DNA of 33,624 nucleotides, taken from the NCBI GenBank assembly GCA_011947345.1, contig JAAVTG010000169.1:1-33624 (forward strand), in the 5' to 3' direction. Each line of letters opens with the position of its first letter. Position 1 is the first letter of the stretch. Source of the stretch: Phytophthora quininea (taxonomy: Eukaryota; Oomycota; Peronosporomycetes; Peronosporales; Peronosporaceae). This document shows, piece by piece, positions 7,932 to 18,734 of this stretch. The notes beneath the pieces were generated by a model. The model saw nothing but the letters and a program-made list of their open reading frames with translations, did not search any database and had not been told where the DNA came from. Position numbers and translations under genes: made by a program.

Positions 7932-10425
7932 CTACTTCCACTCGGGCTTCTCTCTCATTTTGGCTGCTGCTTGCTGCTGTGCTCGCAATGCTTTTGTTAG
8001 CGAAACACTTCGAGCGATGCGCTGCACGTACGCAGGTGCTTCGATCGTGCGCGGCTTGAACGTGCACTCGGCAAACTCGCCCATTTCCTTCTCCTGCATC
8101 GCTCTGCGTTGTTTAATGGTGTGGGCTTGACTCTGTTGCTGAATGCGTTGCAAGTACGTGTCGGGGCTCGTAAGGATCTTGAGCTTACCTTCGTGTCGTT
8201 CCGACATGCGGTTCAACTGCGGCCGGAAAGTCAGCGCAGCCATCTCCTCTTGCTCCATTTTCAGCTTCATGAGTCGCTGTGTTGTTTCCCTTCTCAGCAA
8301 GTCCCCACGACTGAGCTCTGTGATGGAGCGAGGTTTACGCTTCACACTGGCCTGATTGATCGCTGGTTTGAACGTGCAATTCGGGTCCTAACAGGGCAAG
8401 CAAGCATGTTAGTTCAAAGCTGTAAATACACCAGGGCAAAACACCGCTCACCATGGATCTGACGGTCTTCTTCTTGACATTGTCGTGCTCTTTCCGCAGT
8501 GCATACGAGGAAATCCGCTCCAGGAAGTCGCCCTTGCGACCATTCTCCATCATCGCGAGCGACTTTTTGTTAATATTCGGCTTGTAACCAGGTGTTAGCT
8601 GCTGCTTGGTCTGCTCAATCCGCTTGTGACGCGCCTGCTCATGGAACTTCTGTCGCTCGAGGAAGTTTTTAAATTGGCGAGCACGCTCCTCTTTGCCATC
8701 TTGAGTTTCTTCTGCTCCTACAGACCGTGGCCCATGCCCGTGTCGTCGACTTCTGCTGGCAGGCCGCACCGACATGTCATCTTGGCTACGGGTCGAATGA
8801 AGAGAGCTAACGTCAGGATCTTCTCGGTCTTCGTCATCACCAAACAACGACAGGCTCCTTCTTCTCCCATTACATCCTCGAGTCGGGATTTTTCTTCCTC
8901 TGCTGACCCACAGCAAGGCTTGCTCAGTCGCTCATAAATGTCTTGTTGCAGGTAGAGTTGTGCCGACACCATTTCTGCTTTAATCCCGTTCACTTTAGGA
9001 TAAAACGTGCACTCTGCCAGTTCCTTCGCCGCAGCATCACGTGACGCAGCTGTCAGCGATGGCGATGAAGTCGACTTGGCCTCCATATACTTGGCCTTTA
9101 CTTTCTCAGTCTGGTTGATCTTCGGCTTAAAAGTACACTGCCGTTCGATCGCTGCTTCTTCGTCGGATTTCAATTTCGTCGCAAGCTCTTCTCGAGTCCT
9201 GTAATTATCGGCTTCTTGATATAAACGCTCGGAGACGGCCTGAGGGGTGTTAATGGCCTGATTTGCTGAATTGGGCTGTCGGCCACGCACCTTGGCGACT
9301 ACTTTGGTAGACTTCGGATTGATCTTCGGTGTAAACGTGCACTCATCAAGCTCTGACTGCAACAACTGCTGCTTCATCTGCTCTCGAATCGCATCCTTTG
9401 CGATTTCCAACGAGTAACGCGAGCGTGGAATTGACCATCCGTGTTGTTCACCATCCCGCCTTTGCCGCCATTTTTGCCTGACCTTGAATTGTGGCTGTCG
9501 TCGAGTTCATCATCAAACTGCTCAGCGAAATCGATATATTGCTGCTCCCTCGGTCATCTCGGTGTACATTAAATTCTGCATCAGCAAACCGCGACTGCCC
9601 GGAGGTAGGCTGACGTCCATACCCGTAGTTGTGCGGCGTAGTATTGTACGTGTCGCGCAGCATATTTCCTCGCACGTCTCCAAAATCGGCCGAGTTAGGA
9701 GCTTGCTCCACCGTCATATCACCGTAACTACCGAGGCCAAACGGATCGTACAGTTTGTCGCCTTGTCCATTAAATCTGCTTGGGTTGGACGTCGCAAAAT
9801 CTGCTGACTGTGCTTGGGACTGCTGCTGAATGTGATGTCGTAGTGCGTTGCTCACTTGACTCGATGCAGAGGCCCTCGACTTGTTCGCCATCCACTCCTG
9901 CACACTGAACCGCTTTGCCTTGTCGTGTGAAACTCCAGTGGCGAGGAACTCTGCGTCGTTTTCCACAATTGTTGCGCTAGGTTTCGGTGGCGCTGAAGTG
10001 TACTCGGGTGCCATGAAGAAGCTATTGGTAGTCTCCGGTACTTGAGCTGGAAAGGGCATGGGGGCTACTGGGGCTCCGAACGAAAATTGAACAGGCGGCT
10101 GAGGAGCGTTGACGTGGCCTAAACCTGCAGACGAAGGTCGAGAGGAGGGTTCTCCAAAGAGAAAAGTTGGTGTAGCGGATCGAGTCGCTGCTTCTCCTCC
10201 CATGGAAGGAGCAACTTGAAGTCCGAAGTTCGCCAGCAAGGATGGCACTGAGTTGGCCGGTGGGATTGAAACTGGAGGGGTGCTGGATGAACTGGGCGCT
10301 TCAGCTCCCGCCGCGCTCTGGAGCTTGGCGAGCTGCTGGAACAGCTGCATCTTGGAGATCTCGCCGCTCTTCAGCTGCTGCATGAGCCCCGACACCGCCA
10401 TTCCAGGCGCACTGGGAGCCTCCAT
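7932..10425 (-). CDS. CTFxP-repeat protein, possible axoneme-associated protein (frame-broken)
   Basis: No named orthologue is recognised. Four overlapping minus-strand frames read as one protein. The N-terminus is MEAPSAPGMAVSGLMQQLKSGEISKMQLFQQLAKLQ (10425 down to about 10318), followed by a long Pro/Ser/Ala-rich, probably disordered stretch. An acidic piece EQQYIDFAEQFDDELDD lies near 9540-9490. Then come at least seven repeats of the type [D/E]CTFxPKIN: CTFTPKIN, CTFKPKIN, CTFYPKVN, PGYKPNIN, CTFKPAIN, LTFRPQLN and CTFKPRTI, separated by basic, helical segments. Frame breaks fall near 9550, 9435 and 8862; an intron lies at 8388-8451. Repeats of this kind occur in conserved protist proteins linked to flagella, which is recalled family knowledge, not proven here. 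The start is chosen at 10425 because sequence beyond it, although open to 10935, has no domain character. Confidence 0.7.
8388..8451 (-). other. Intron of the CTFxP-repeat gene (64 bp)
   Basis: On the minus strand the intron starts GTGAGC and ends CTGTTAG in phase 0. Splicing joins KKKTVRSM to DPNCTFKPAIN and so restores one of the CTFxP repeats. Confidence 0.88.
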
Positions 10426-11000
10426 GGTGTGCAGGGCAGGATGTTGTCCGTCTCGCAGAGCGCGGAGGCTCGCGGCTATTTTTGCATTGCCAAAATAGCA
10501 ATTTCTCTCGGCCCCACATGGAACTTCGCGACCGAGAAGAGCTCCTCCGACAAGGTGTCGGCATGCACAAAAGTATGCATCTGTTTCCACCACAGAATAA
10601 AAAAGATGTGCACCCTCAAAATCCCCGCGAGGCATACAAACTACATTGAATGCATTCTCAACGTTTCCGCCCGTAATACACGCGATCCAACTATTTCGAA
10701 AACGCGTGTGAATATAATCCGAGCCATCGCCGATATGAAAAGCCAATTGCGTCGAAAAACTTGGATCTCGTACACAATAATGTGTGGTGGTGTACCTTAG
10801 CTGAACAGCAGACACAACAGGTGGTAGTTGCTGATTGTAATTTTGGTGGCGCAGGGTGTCGCGAGCGTGGCTTAAACTGAATGACGGCCTCCTCTGCTTG
10901 TGTGGTACGGATGCAGCCAATTCTGGCTCACACAATGCGTTATCGTCATGCTCGGCTGCTAAAGTTTGGTAAGAAGATTGACGAAAAGAAACACAAAAGA
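10426..11000. other. Upstream region of the CTFxP gene, no gene recognised
   Basis: This 575-bp stretch lies between the CTFxP start and the end of the Crypton-like element. The minus strand stays open to 10935 in the frame of the CTFxP gene, but the translation has no repeat or domain. It probably contains the promoter and 5' UTR. Confidence 0.45.
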
Positions 11001-12449
11001 TTAAGCTGAATTAGCTATTTGTGCCCTTCGATGACGGCGTAACAAGTTTACGACAGTAGACCACTGCAGTTGGTCTTTCCATGGGGTTTGTGTACGGCTG
11101 GTTAGGTCTCCACTCGGCAGTAAATTCATTGCAGTCCTCAGCATTATCCTCGCCTCGTCTAGAGATGGATTGCAACTGTGTCTTGCTGCCGGGAATTTTT
11201 CTCGATATTTAGCATAACGAAGCGAAAGTCTGACAGGTGCGTTAGTATTTGGCAGGTCAATTGGCGAAAGCGATCGATGTGGTGGTCAGTTTTTGCCGGT
11301 CAACCAAACCACCAGAGTTCCCTCGCTACTCGTAGCAGCACTTTTGGGAAATGAACCTGCTGTTTGTACTATTTTGGTGCCAGTTTGTAGGAGACAGCGG
11401 TGTTGGTTGATCTCGGATCCTATTCCGGTAAGTTCTCCAGACACTTGGAGCAATTTTTCTCAGGGAATTCGTGTAATTCTAAGGAACAGTTGCTGTTGTG
11501 CTCTGTGGTCACTGCAGCAGGAATACATGCGCGACTTTGAACGTCTTGTGCTATGGCAGCTGAGTCTGCGTGAATTGTGCATATCATTTGCGTAATATTA
11601 GCTACCTGCAGCGCGGAAGCAACGGCTTCAGCAACGGAGGAATTGACGGAACTTCGAGAAATAGGTAAGGAGTCCATGTCTTCACTGCTGAGAACCTCTG
11701 TCACATTCTGCGCAACACGGGGCACTAACAGTTCCATCTTGCTGTTTAAACTCGTTATCTTGTCGTGCAATTGGTAGATACTGTCGCCAAGTTTATCTAA
11801 TCTGCTTTCCATGTTCACGATGACGCCAAATTGCGATGGAATGCCGCTGGCACACATGGCATCGCCTGGACGCCAACGCCGACATAAAACCCTCTGCTTC
11901 AGAGACTGTGGCAAGCTCGGGTCACGAAATAGAGGTGAGGAAAACAGCACATGATTTCTGTCAAGGCTTTCAAATAAGTGATCGTAGTGATACCCCGGTG
12001 ACACCAGCATATAACAGCTAATATTTTTTTAATTTTGCAGAAGCACTCGGATAGCACACGTTGACAGCGCTGCACACATCATTCTCTAAGTCATCAAAGA
12101 ATGGAGGCAACACAGCAAAGTCCGGTGTTTCATTAGGTAAGCCTGCAACCAAAACGACCTACATCTCGATCACCTGCGGCTTCATAACGAACGTATGTGT
12201 CTTGAACTTCAGGAAAATCCCATCCAGCTCTCAAGCATACTGAAGCTGATGATGGTCCACCTGTGCAGCAACAAGAAATATAGGTGGATGAGCCTTCCGA
12301 GCAGAATGAGAGCCATGATCCGAGGGCTCGCAACCAGAGATCTCGAGTTCACTTCCCACTGATGAAATACCCATAGCTTTTCTTACGATCGTACTGATTG
12401 CTACCTGGAAACAACATTGACTTGGCATTGTGTGATGATGCCAAGGCAT
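11001..12449 (-). mobile_element. Crypton-like tyrosine-recombinase element, truncated and frame-broken
   Basis: Pieces in several minus-strand frames read as the C-terminal half of one tyrosine recombinase of the type carried by oomycete Cryptons. In order, they are DHGSHSARK at about 12318-12290 (the HxxR catalytic pair), SVCLRAGWDFPEVQDTYVRY and EAAGD at about 12240-12165 (candidate nucleophile tyrosine), LPNETPDFAVLPPFFDD at about 12145-12090, SSPLFRDP and LKQRVLCRRWRPGDAMCASGIPSQF at about 11950-11840, a coiled-coil-like helix, ELWWFG near 11310, HIDRFRQLT near 11265, and QLQWSTVVNLLRRHRR ending with TAA at 11003-11001. The last part resembles the GCR1_C-type DNA-binding domain fused to Crypton recombinases. 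The N-terminal half and first catalytic arginine are not seen. At least four frame changes make it inactive. Family assignment is from recalled motif similarity. Confidence 0.65.
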
Positions 12450-12790
12450 CGTCCAGCGATTGTGGCAACAGATAGCAACAACAGAAGCTCTTCCAACCCT
12501 CGGCAGCTAGACCTGCAGGAGCAGACTGCGGCAGAGCCTCGACAGCCGAGTGTTAGTATTGTTTAGCAGATCCTTGCTTGGATCTCGCTGCTTGAGTTTA
12601 CACCAAGAATGTTCTCCCTGGATTGCCCGCACAGCAAGTGGGGGCATGCCGACGGCCGAGTAGTTCTAACTAGCTCACTCTTAAGAACACCGCGTGGTGT
12701 TCAATACACGTTGGACGTTTAGGGAGTTCCAGCTCCCAAGCACCGACTTTCGTCTGAAACGGCTCAAAGTTAACTTTAGTAAAGTTCGAG
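12450..12790 (+). other. Leader region upstream of the gypsy gag, possible LTR remnant
   Basis: I see no protein-coding signal here. The segment ends just before the gag start of the Ty3/gypsy element and may include part of its 5' LTR and primer-binding site, but no matching second LTR is visible because the element's 3' end is missing. Confidence 0.35.
12685..12702. repeat. Short perfect hairpin GAACACC-GCGT-GGTGTTC
   Basis: Seven-base arms pair perfectly around a four-base loop, about 90 bp before the gag start. It may be a regulatory or packaging structure of the retroelement, or chance. Confidence 0.4.
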
Positions 12791-13740
12791 ATGCAGACAC
12801 GAAGTGGACGTGGACGAACGGCAGCCCGGCGATTAAGCAGGGTCGCCGCTGACGAGATCGGTGACACAAGCGCCACAATGGCCACGGTCCCGATCACTTC
12901 GGCGGCGATCTTGCCGCCGTTTGTGACGGATATTTCTCATGTCAGCCTGGTCAAATGGAATCACCAACGCCGAGAGTACGTCGACGCCATTACGGCACGA
13001 TGTGCCATCACCGGTGAGGACGCCAGCAGGGCATTGGTATTGGTCAAGAACTCCATAGACTCTCACCTACTAGAGATGCTGTGCAAGTTCGACTGGAGCA
13101 CGACCGTCGAGGCAGTTTCGGAGCAACAGACTGTTACCGAGATTGACAAAATCGTTAACAATGTCAAGAATGGCGACATTGGCGACGTCGATTCGCTGTT
13201 CGAAGCCACGTTAAGGATGAACCTCAGAGATTCTGATGTCCAAGCTCGAGTGATGAATTACTTCAAGCTCTGCGAGGAGATCATCCTCAAGCATGGACTG
13301 AAGGACACTTTCACTACCTCGGTGGGTATAGCACACAAGTGCAAGATCTTGAGAAAAACTTGCAGCCAACAGCCTTGCGTGATGAAGTTCAAATGCATCA
13401 AAAGCTGATCGATAAGACAAGTACCAAGGACGATGTTGCATTGTACAGGCTTGTGAAAGAAAGGCCCTAGAACAGGATAAGGTCTTCCGCTCAATGACGA
13501 ACCACAAACCTCGGCAACGGCAGCAAACCAGCCATGCTGATAGCAAATCAACGCGGAAACATGAGGAGGAACGCATGTTAGGACCAGCAAAAACGGGGCC
13601 AGGAAAACGAAAGGACTGGTACGGCAAAGATTCCAAGCGCCAAGTCGAGCGAACTACGCCTTCCGAAACCCCGAGTGGTGTTGCGCGGAGCAAACCTCGG
13701 GGTGGCTGTTTTAATTGCGGCAAAGATCACTTCCTTAGCG
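12791..13740 (+). pseudogene. Gypsy gag-like polyprotein remnant with zinc knuckle
   Basis: The frame from 12791 to about 13330 encodes a helical capsid-like region beginning MQTRSGRGRTAARR, with WNHQRREYVDAI near its middle. It then continues in another frame (VQDLEKNLQPTALRDEVQ, about 13335-13470) and a third (KALEQDKVFRSMTNHKP, then a basic stretch) to CFNCGKDHF at about 13708-13735. That last piece is the start of a CCHC zinc knuckle whose final cysteine is lost. The knuckle is followed almost at once by the protease, so part of the usual gag-pol linker seems to be deleted. Gag identity rests on position and the knuckle, not on the capsid sequence alone. Confidence 0.6.
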
Positions 13741-14700
13741 TTGGATATGCTTTATTGCGCCGACAGTGGATCGGAATATAACATAATTTCGCAAGAGCTT
13801 GTAGAGAAGCTCCAAGTGATTGACAATGATGTTCAATTAGATGAGCTGGACGATTACGTGGAATTAGAAGCGGTTGATGCCACAATTCTCACTGCGGCGG
13901 ACGCAGTAGACGATCGCCTGACTTTGAACACCGCCGCTGAACCTGTTCACTGTCAAAATCTCAAACGATGCCTCGTAGTTGAATCGAACGACAATGAATT
14001 GATCGTTGGGCGACTCATATTGGTGGAACTTGGCATAGACGTGGATGTTGAGTTAGAGCAACTTGCAGCAAGAGATAACAGCGACGACGATGAATTTGGA
14101 GACCCGAGCGGTATACCGTTGCGCGCAGTGACTTTAAATGATGATGTCACAAAGGTCATAGAGGCGGTGGTTACAGATGCTGCGACTCGGGAGATAGTTG
14201 ATGGAGCTGGCACAGTGCGCCTACGACGGATTCTCAGTTCTTTTACTGGATGGCGTCTAGAACTTGGAGACGATCCCCCAGCCCATTTGCCGCCACTAGA
14301 GCTTCAGGTGAAGCCGAATGCCGGACCGTACCGGTGTAAAGTGAGTCAGTACAGCCTAGAAAAATCTGAATTCCTGGCGAGGTTCAACGCAGAACTTGTA
14401 AAGGTGGGCTGGGTGTATGAAAACAAGAAGAGCAGGTGGGCTTGTGCAGCGCTAATTGTTCGGAAACCGAACAGCAATGAATACTGCCAAACGAATGATT
14501 ACTGGCCCGTGAACAATATGATCGAGGGTATTGCAGGTGTAATGCCAAGCTAACAAGTTCGATTGGAGAGATGCAAGAACAAGAAGATCGATGCAATCTT
14601 TGACTTCTTAAAAGGCTTTTGGCAACTGCCACTTGCCAAAGCCTCCCAAGAGATTCTCTCCTATATGACGGACCGTTGAGTTTTCACTCCGACCCGAGTT
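13736..14700 (+). pseudogene. Gypsy protease and N-terminal half of reverse transcriptase
   Basis: The protease active site is ADSGSEYNIIS at about 13760-13795 (D-S-G variant of D-T/S-G), followed by VGRLILVELGIDV, which matches the C-terminal ILG-like part of retropepsins. RT begins near 14300 (PYRCKVSQYS) and continues WACAALIVRKPN, after which the frame stops at 14551-14553. A shifted frame continues FDFLKGFWQLPLA, SQEILSYMTD and VFTPTRV at about 14600-14700, with one in-frame stop. The homology ends just before the expected PQG motif, where the nested DIRS-like element starts. Confidence 0.75.
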
Positions 14701-14762
14701 TGCTACGTCGGGTCACTGCTATGGCGTTACGAGGGAGGTAGACAGCGAGGTCAGCAGTAGCC

Positions 14763-15672
14763 ATGGGGATCCACGATCGCATCACAGCATGTACGTACGC
14801 TGACTTATCACCTACTGTGTTTGTGGAGTCGTTGCAATGTGAATGGCAGGACCTCGATCTGTTGCCACATCCTGCCGTCTTATGTAGATTTTTCTCGTGG
14901 GATTTCGATCAACCGGGATTGTCTGTTCGGCATTTTTGTTTGTGGAGCAAACCGGAACTACGTGAACTACGCCAATGCCATCACATGACCGATTTCTCGA
15001 AGAAAAACACCCTTCCTCCGTCTGAAGGCTTTACGCAATTGAGCGAGTTAGTGGATGCGCCGGGATGCTTAGGCACCATTGTTTCCAATGTCTGCTCGCC
15101 CGAGGTGATCGGGTTGGTCGACAAGGCCCGGACATTTATCAGTTCGCTACAGCGAAACCGCAGCAAGTTTGACGGAGTTGCCCTGGAAGAGCTGGCATAT
15201 TGGATGACGAGCGATTTGAACTCTTTCGGTAGCTGCTGGCGTGACGTGCCGCCGACGCAGCTGGCCCGGTCGGTGCACAATTTGCGAACACTCACGACAC
15301 GTACTTCAAAACATCGCTGATCGCCGCCATGACGAGATGTCACGCCGGTTAGCGTCATCGGAGAATCGAGCTGGTGGACACGGTGCTGGCGGACAACTCA
15401 AGCGTCGGTATACTTCGTTGCCGTCGTCGCGAAGCGATTGCCCCGGAAATCGCACAGGTGTGCCAGCAGAAGTGTTGTCGGCATTACCAGTGGAAAACGG
15501 AAAAGCGCTGTGTATGAAGTACCTAGCCAACCAATCCTGTCGTGGTGGCACAGACGGCAAGTGTGTCTTTGAAAACCGTGGTCACTTCAAGCCGGCCGAG
15601 TTACCCTCTTTGGTTCGCGAATATATCGTGAAGCACTATGGAGGGTTTAAGGCGGAATTTCAAGACTTATGA
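14763..15672 (+). pseudogene. DIRS-like gag-type protein with CCCH zinc finger
   Basis: The first frame (14763-15320) starts MGIHDRITACTYADLSP and contains a helical region. A shift near 15300 leads to the second frame (to 15672), which is Ser/Arg/Gly-rich and ends with CMKYLANQSCRGG, GKCVFENRGH, a C-x8-C-x7-C-x6-H finger. The position before RT supports a gag-like role. The two frames overlap from 15241, so one base change would join them. Confidence 0.55.
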
Positions 15673-16300
15673 AGCCTCCAGGGTGCCGGCGGGGAAAATA
15701 TACCCTCTCGGCAACTGCTAAACGCTGTGCGAGGCAGAGCGCCGTCTCGACGGGCTGTTCTTACAAATGGCTGTCACGGGTCACCCTCAGCCTTCGTAGA
15801 CAAGGGTCTAAGGAAGTTTGTGAGCACTACCAAAGTTCGTCAGCGGTTGTGAGAATGTCATCAAGACCGGGCCATTGATCGCCTAAATGCTGCCTTGCGG
15901 GCAGAACGCGTAGGTGTACCTCTCACATATCCGACGGTATCGTCGGAAAATGCGAAGGTACCTGATCGACCGGGAGAAGCAACGCGTGTTTAGCGAATAT
16001 ATCCGGCGAACGGGCATTTCACTCCCCAACTTTGTCCGTCTTCTCCGTGACGAGAACCCCCAAGATACGCGACCAAATAAAGCACTAGAGATACCATCAC
16101 ACCGTCCGGGGTGGAATTCGTACCCTCACAGACAACGCTGGGAGGAGATTGTTCGCCATGGTGTTAAACCTTGCCGGAGGCACGAGTTTGCTCAGCCGGA
16201 GCAACCTCCGCAGAACCACGGCTCTGAGAGGCAAGCTCTAAATGTGCTTGCTAAGAACATTTGAAAACGTCTAGATGCGAATCAATATTTGGTTCTCGAT
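15673..16300 (+). other. Degraded linker and start of DIRS-like pol
   Basis: Short open frames (for example 15914-16264) overlap here, but I cannot assign a domain. From position and composition it is probably the N-terminal extension of the RT protein, broken by several frame changes. Confidence 0.4.
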
Positions 16301-17700
16301 CTGGATTTACTGAGCAATTTTGACGATGTTACCTGCAGTCCTTTGGAGCTGTCGCCAAAGGTTCCCTCGACATCGAAGTCGATGCGCGGATTATCCATGA
16401 TTTGTCTTTCCCTCCGGGGAGCTCAGTCAATGACGCAACCGCGGACGGAGACACAATCAATATCACTTATGAAGGCACAGCAGTAGTCGCGCAACGGATA
16501 GTGACACTTCAAAACGAAGGTCACAACGTAAAAAATGATGACGGGTGATGTGAATAGCGCCTTCCGACATGTACCGATCCATGCCGACTACGTGGGGCGT
16601 TTTGCGGGGACAGTGCCAAAACTTGACATCCTTGTGATTGATCTCTGCTGTCCTTTCGGTTGGACAGACTCTCCTAATTACTATTAGACTGCTGGTGCAG
16701 CAATCAAGCATCTGTACGAGTCATCGTTTTCTACAACCTCCTCCACCGGCCTCGGAAACTTTTCAAGTGCGGCTTGGTGCGACGATTACATTTGCGTCGA
16801 ACCTGACGACGATGTGCGATTGAAGGAAGCGAATATAGCGCTACGTGCAGCAATGATTGACGTGCTGGGTCCGCATGCGTGCAATGACGACAAGTTTTCG
16901 GAGTGGTTCACGAAAGGGAAGGCGCTGGGCCTCGACTGGTCATTAGTGGACGGAACGCTTTCGATGGCTTAAGAGAAGACTGAAAAGGCTCGTACTCGTG
17001 TCCAGCTATTTCTTTCGTCGACCCACACCACACGTCACATATTAGATAAATTACTAGGCAGCCTACGCCACGTCGTTACGTGCGTTCGGCCGGCTAAAGC
17101 ATTTATCCAACACATTGCCACTCTTCATCGGGCCGCCAATCGCTACTCACGGATTTCAATTACTGACGCTGCTCGGGGCGATTTAAGATGGTTCCTCATC
17201 ATCTTGAAGATCACGCCACTGAATAATGTCCAATTCGAGAGATTTATCGACCGTGCTCATCCAAATGTCACCATACTCATGGACGCCAGCTTTTTGGATT
17301 GTGTGCAGCATTTCCCGCCTGACGGGAATTCCTTCAAGTACAGTTTGACGAGGTCGAGAGACAACAGATTGTGGAGTGCGATCAATCTCACGGCCAGTTC
17401 GACATTAATGTTCGTGAGCTGCTCAGCGCGGTGTTTGCATAGCAGTATGGTGCCACCATTGGGGCTCCAGCGAGGCCCAACCATGCCACGTCCGATTCAA
17501 TATTGATAACCAGTCGGCAGTTTGCTGGAACAATCAGCGCTCAAGCCGCCATGACCTGGCACAGTTGTTGCTTCGAGTTTTGGCGGTGATGGAAGTGCAG
17601 AATAACTTCTACAGTACGGCTGAGCATATTCCGGAAGTGGAGAACGTCTTTGCGGACGCAGGCAGCCGAGTGTGGCAATCGAGGTCTCATCGAGTCGATT
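16301..17700 (+). pseudogene. DIRS-like reverse transcriptase and RNase H
   Basis: Hallmarks appear in order over shifting frames: ARIIHDLSFPPGSSVND at about 16384-16434, typical of DIRS/Ngaro RTs; GDVNSAFRHVPI at about 16545-16580 with the first catalytic aspartate; CCPFGWTDSPNYY at about 16648-16686; and WCDDYICVE at about 16774-16800, the DD active-site box. The thumb region follows with HILDKLLGSLRHVV near 17040-17080. RNase H is suggested by ILMDAS at about 17272-17290, FDINVRELLSAVFA at about 17400-17440 and HVRFNIDNQSAVCWNN at about 17487-17540. At least one in-frame stop (16970) and several shifts are present. Confidence 0.72.
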
Positions 17701-18734
17701 TTGCTAACCTTTCTCGTTCACGGACACAGGTACACGTGCCAGCCGAGTTGAGGAAGCTCTGGCAGCTTTGGGAGCATTTTTGCGCGCTGATGCTCTAGCA
17801 CCTTCGTCAACGGAGAATTACTCTCGAGCATGGAACCAATGGGAGAAATGGTGTTCTTTCATGAATTATTCGGTATGGTTAGAGCGTGGTTCCGTCCACA
17901 AGAATGCGTCACAATTAGGGGCCTTTGCCGTACTTCTCTGGCGGTACGGCATGAATAAAAAGCGACAAGGTAACCAGTATTCAACTATCTGCGGGAAATT
18001 ATGTGCTATTCGATGGTTCCACCGGAATCACCTCGGATACGACCCTGGAGTAAATGCAATTTATGCAATTCTCCTTCGTGGCATTCGCCGCTCCACGGAC
18101 CCGGTCCACAAGATGCAACCCATTACAGTGCCGCCCCTACACTCTATCCGAAGGCTGTTGGACCTTGCACAGCGGCGTCACTAACTACTCTGGGGCGGGT
18201 TGCTTCTTGCGTACTTCGTCCTCTTACGGCGTTCTGAGTATCTCTATATTGGAAACAAGTGTCACGGATACGTACTTCGTCTAGGAGATATCGCGTTTCT
18301 CGACGAAAATGGCGATAGTACAGCACCGCAGCAAGCACGAATGGTAAGCATCAAGTTGGATGGTGCAAAAACAATCAATACGGACGAGAAGAGTTACGAA
18401 CACTTCGCCACTCGGGAGACACCGTCATCTGTCCTGTGATCGCGGCGCGGTGGATTTACAAGGCAGCAAAATGTTACGGCACCAAGGCGAGTGATCCTGC
18501 GATGTCAACATCTCAACGTGGGGAATAACATCAAAAATGGTGGCCAGGATGATCGAGGACGCGGCAGCATGCAGCGGCTTAAACCCAGCAAAATATTCCA
18601 CACACTCTGTGCGTATCGGCGGGGCCACCAAGCTGCTAAACGGTGGAGCGGACAGTCTAGTAATCAAAGTCCTCGGGCGTTGGCTGTCGAATTGTTTCGA
18701 AGAATACCCCATGCTGACAGCAGAGGGCGCTTAA
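17701..18734 (+). pseudogene. DIRS-like tyrosine recombinase
   Basis: The N-terminal SAM-like core-binding domain starts near 17735 and reads APSSTENYSRAWNQWEKWC at about 17810-17855. The catalytic domain shows AYFVLLRRSEYL at about 18205-18240 (first arginine), then a shift, then STHSVRIGGAT at about 18597-18632 (H-x-x-R), LGRWLSNCFEEY at about 18670-18710 (W and nucleophile Y), ending at TAA 18732-18734. All four catalytic positions are visible, but in more than one frame (breaks near 18185, 18430 and 18530). Confidence 0.75.

Noticed and set aside
10426..10935. N-terminal extension of the CTFxP protein to 10935
   Set aside because: The frame is open, but the sequence lacks repeats or low-complexity character of the protein, and the motif-bearing N-terminus starts at 10425.
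11293..11595. 100-residue plus-strand frame
   Set aside because: It overlaps the Crypton-like recombinase on the other strand, which has clear motifs; this frame has none.
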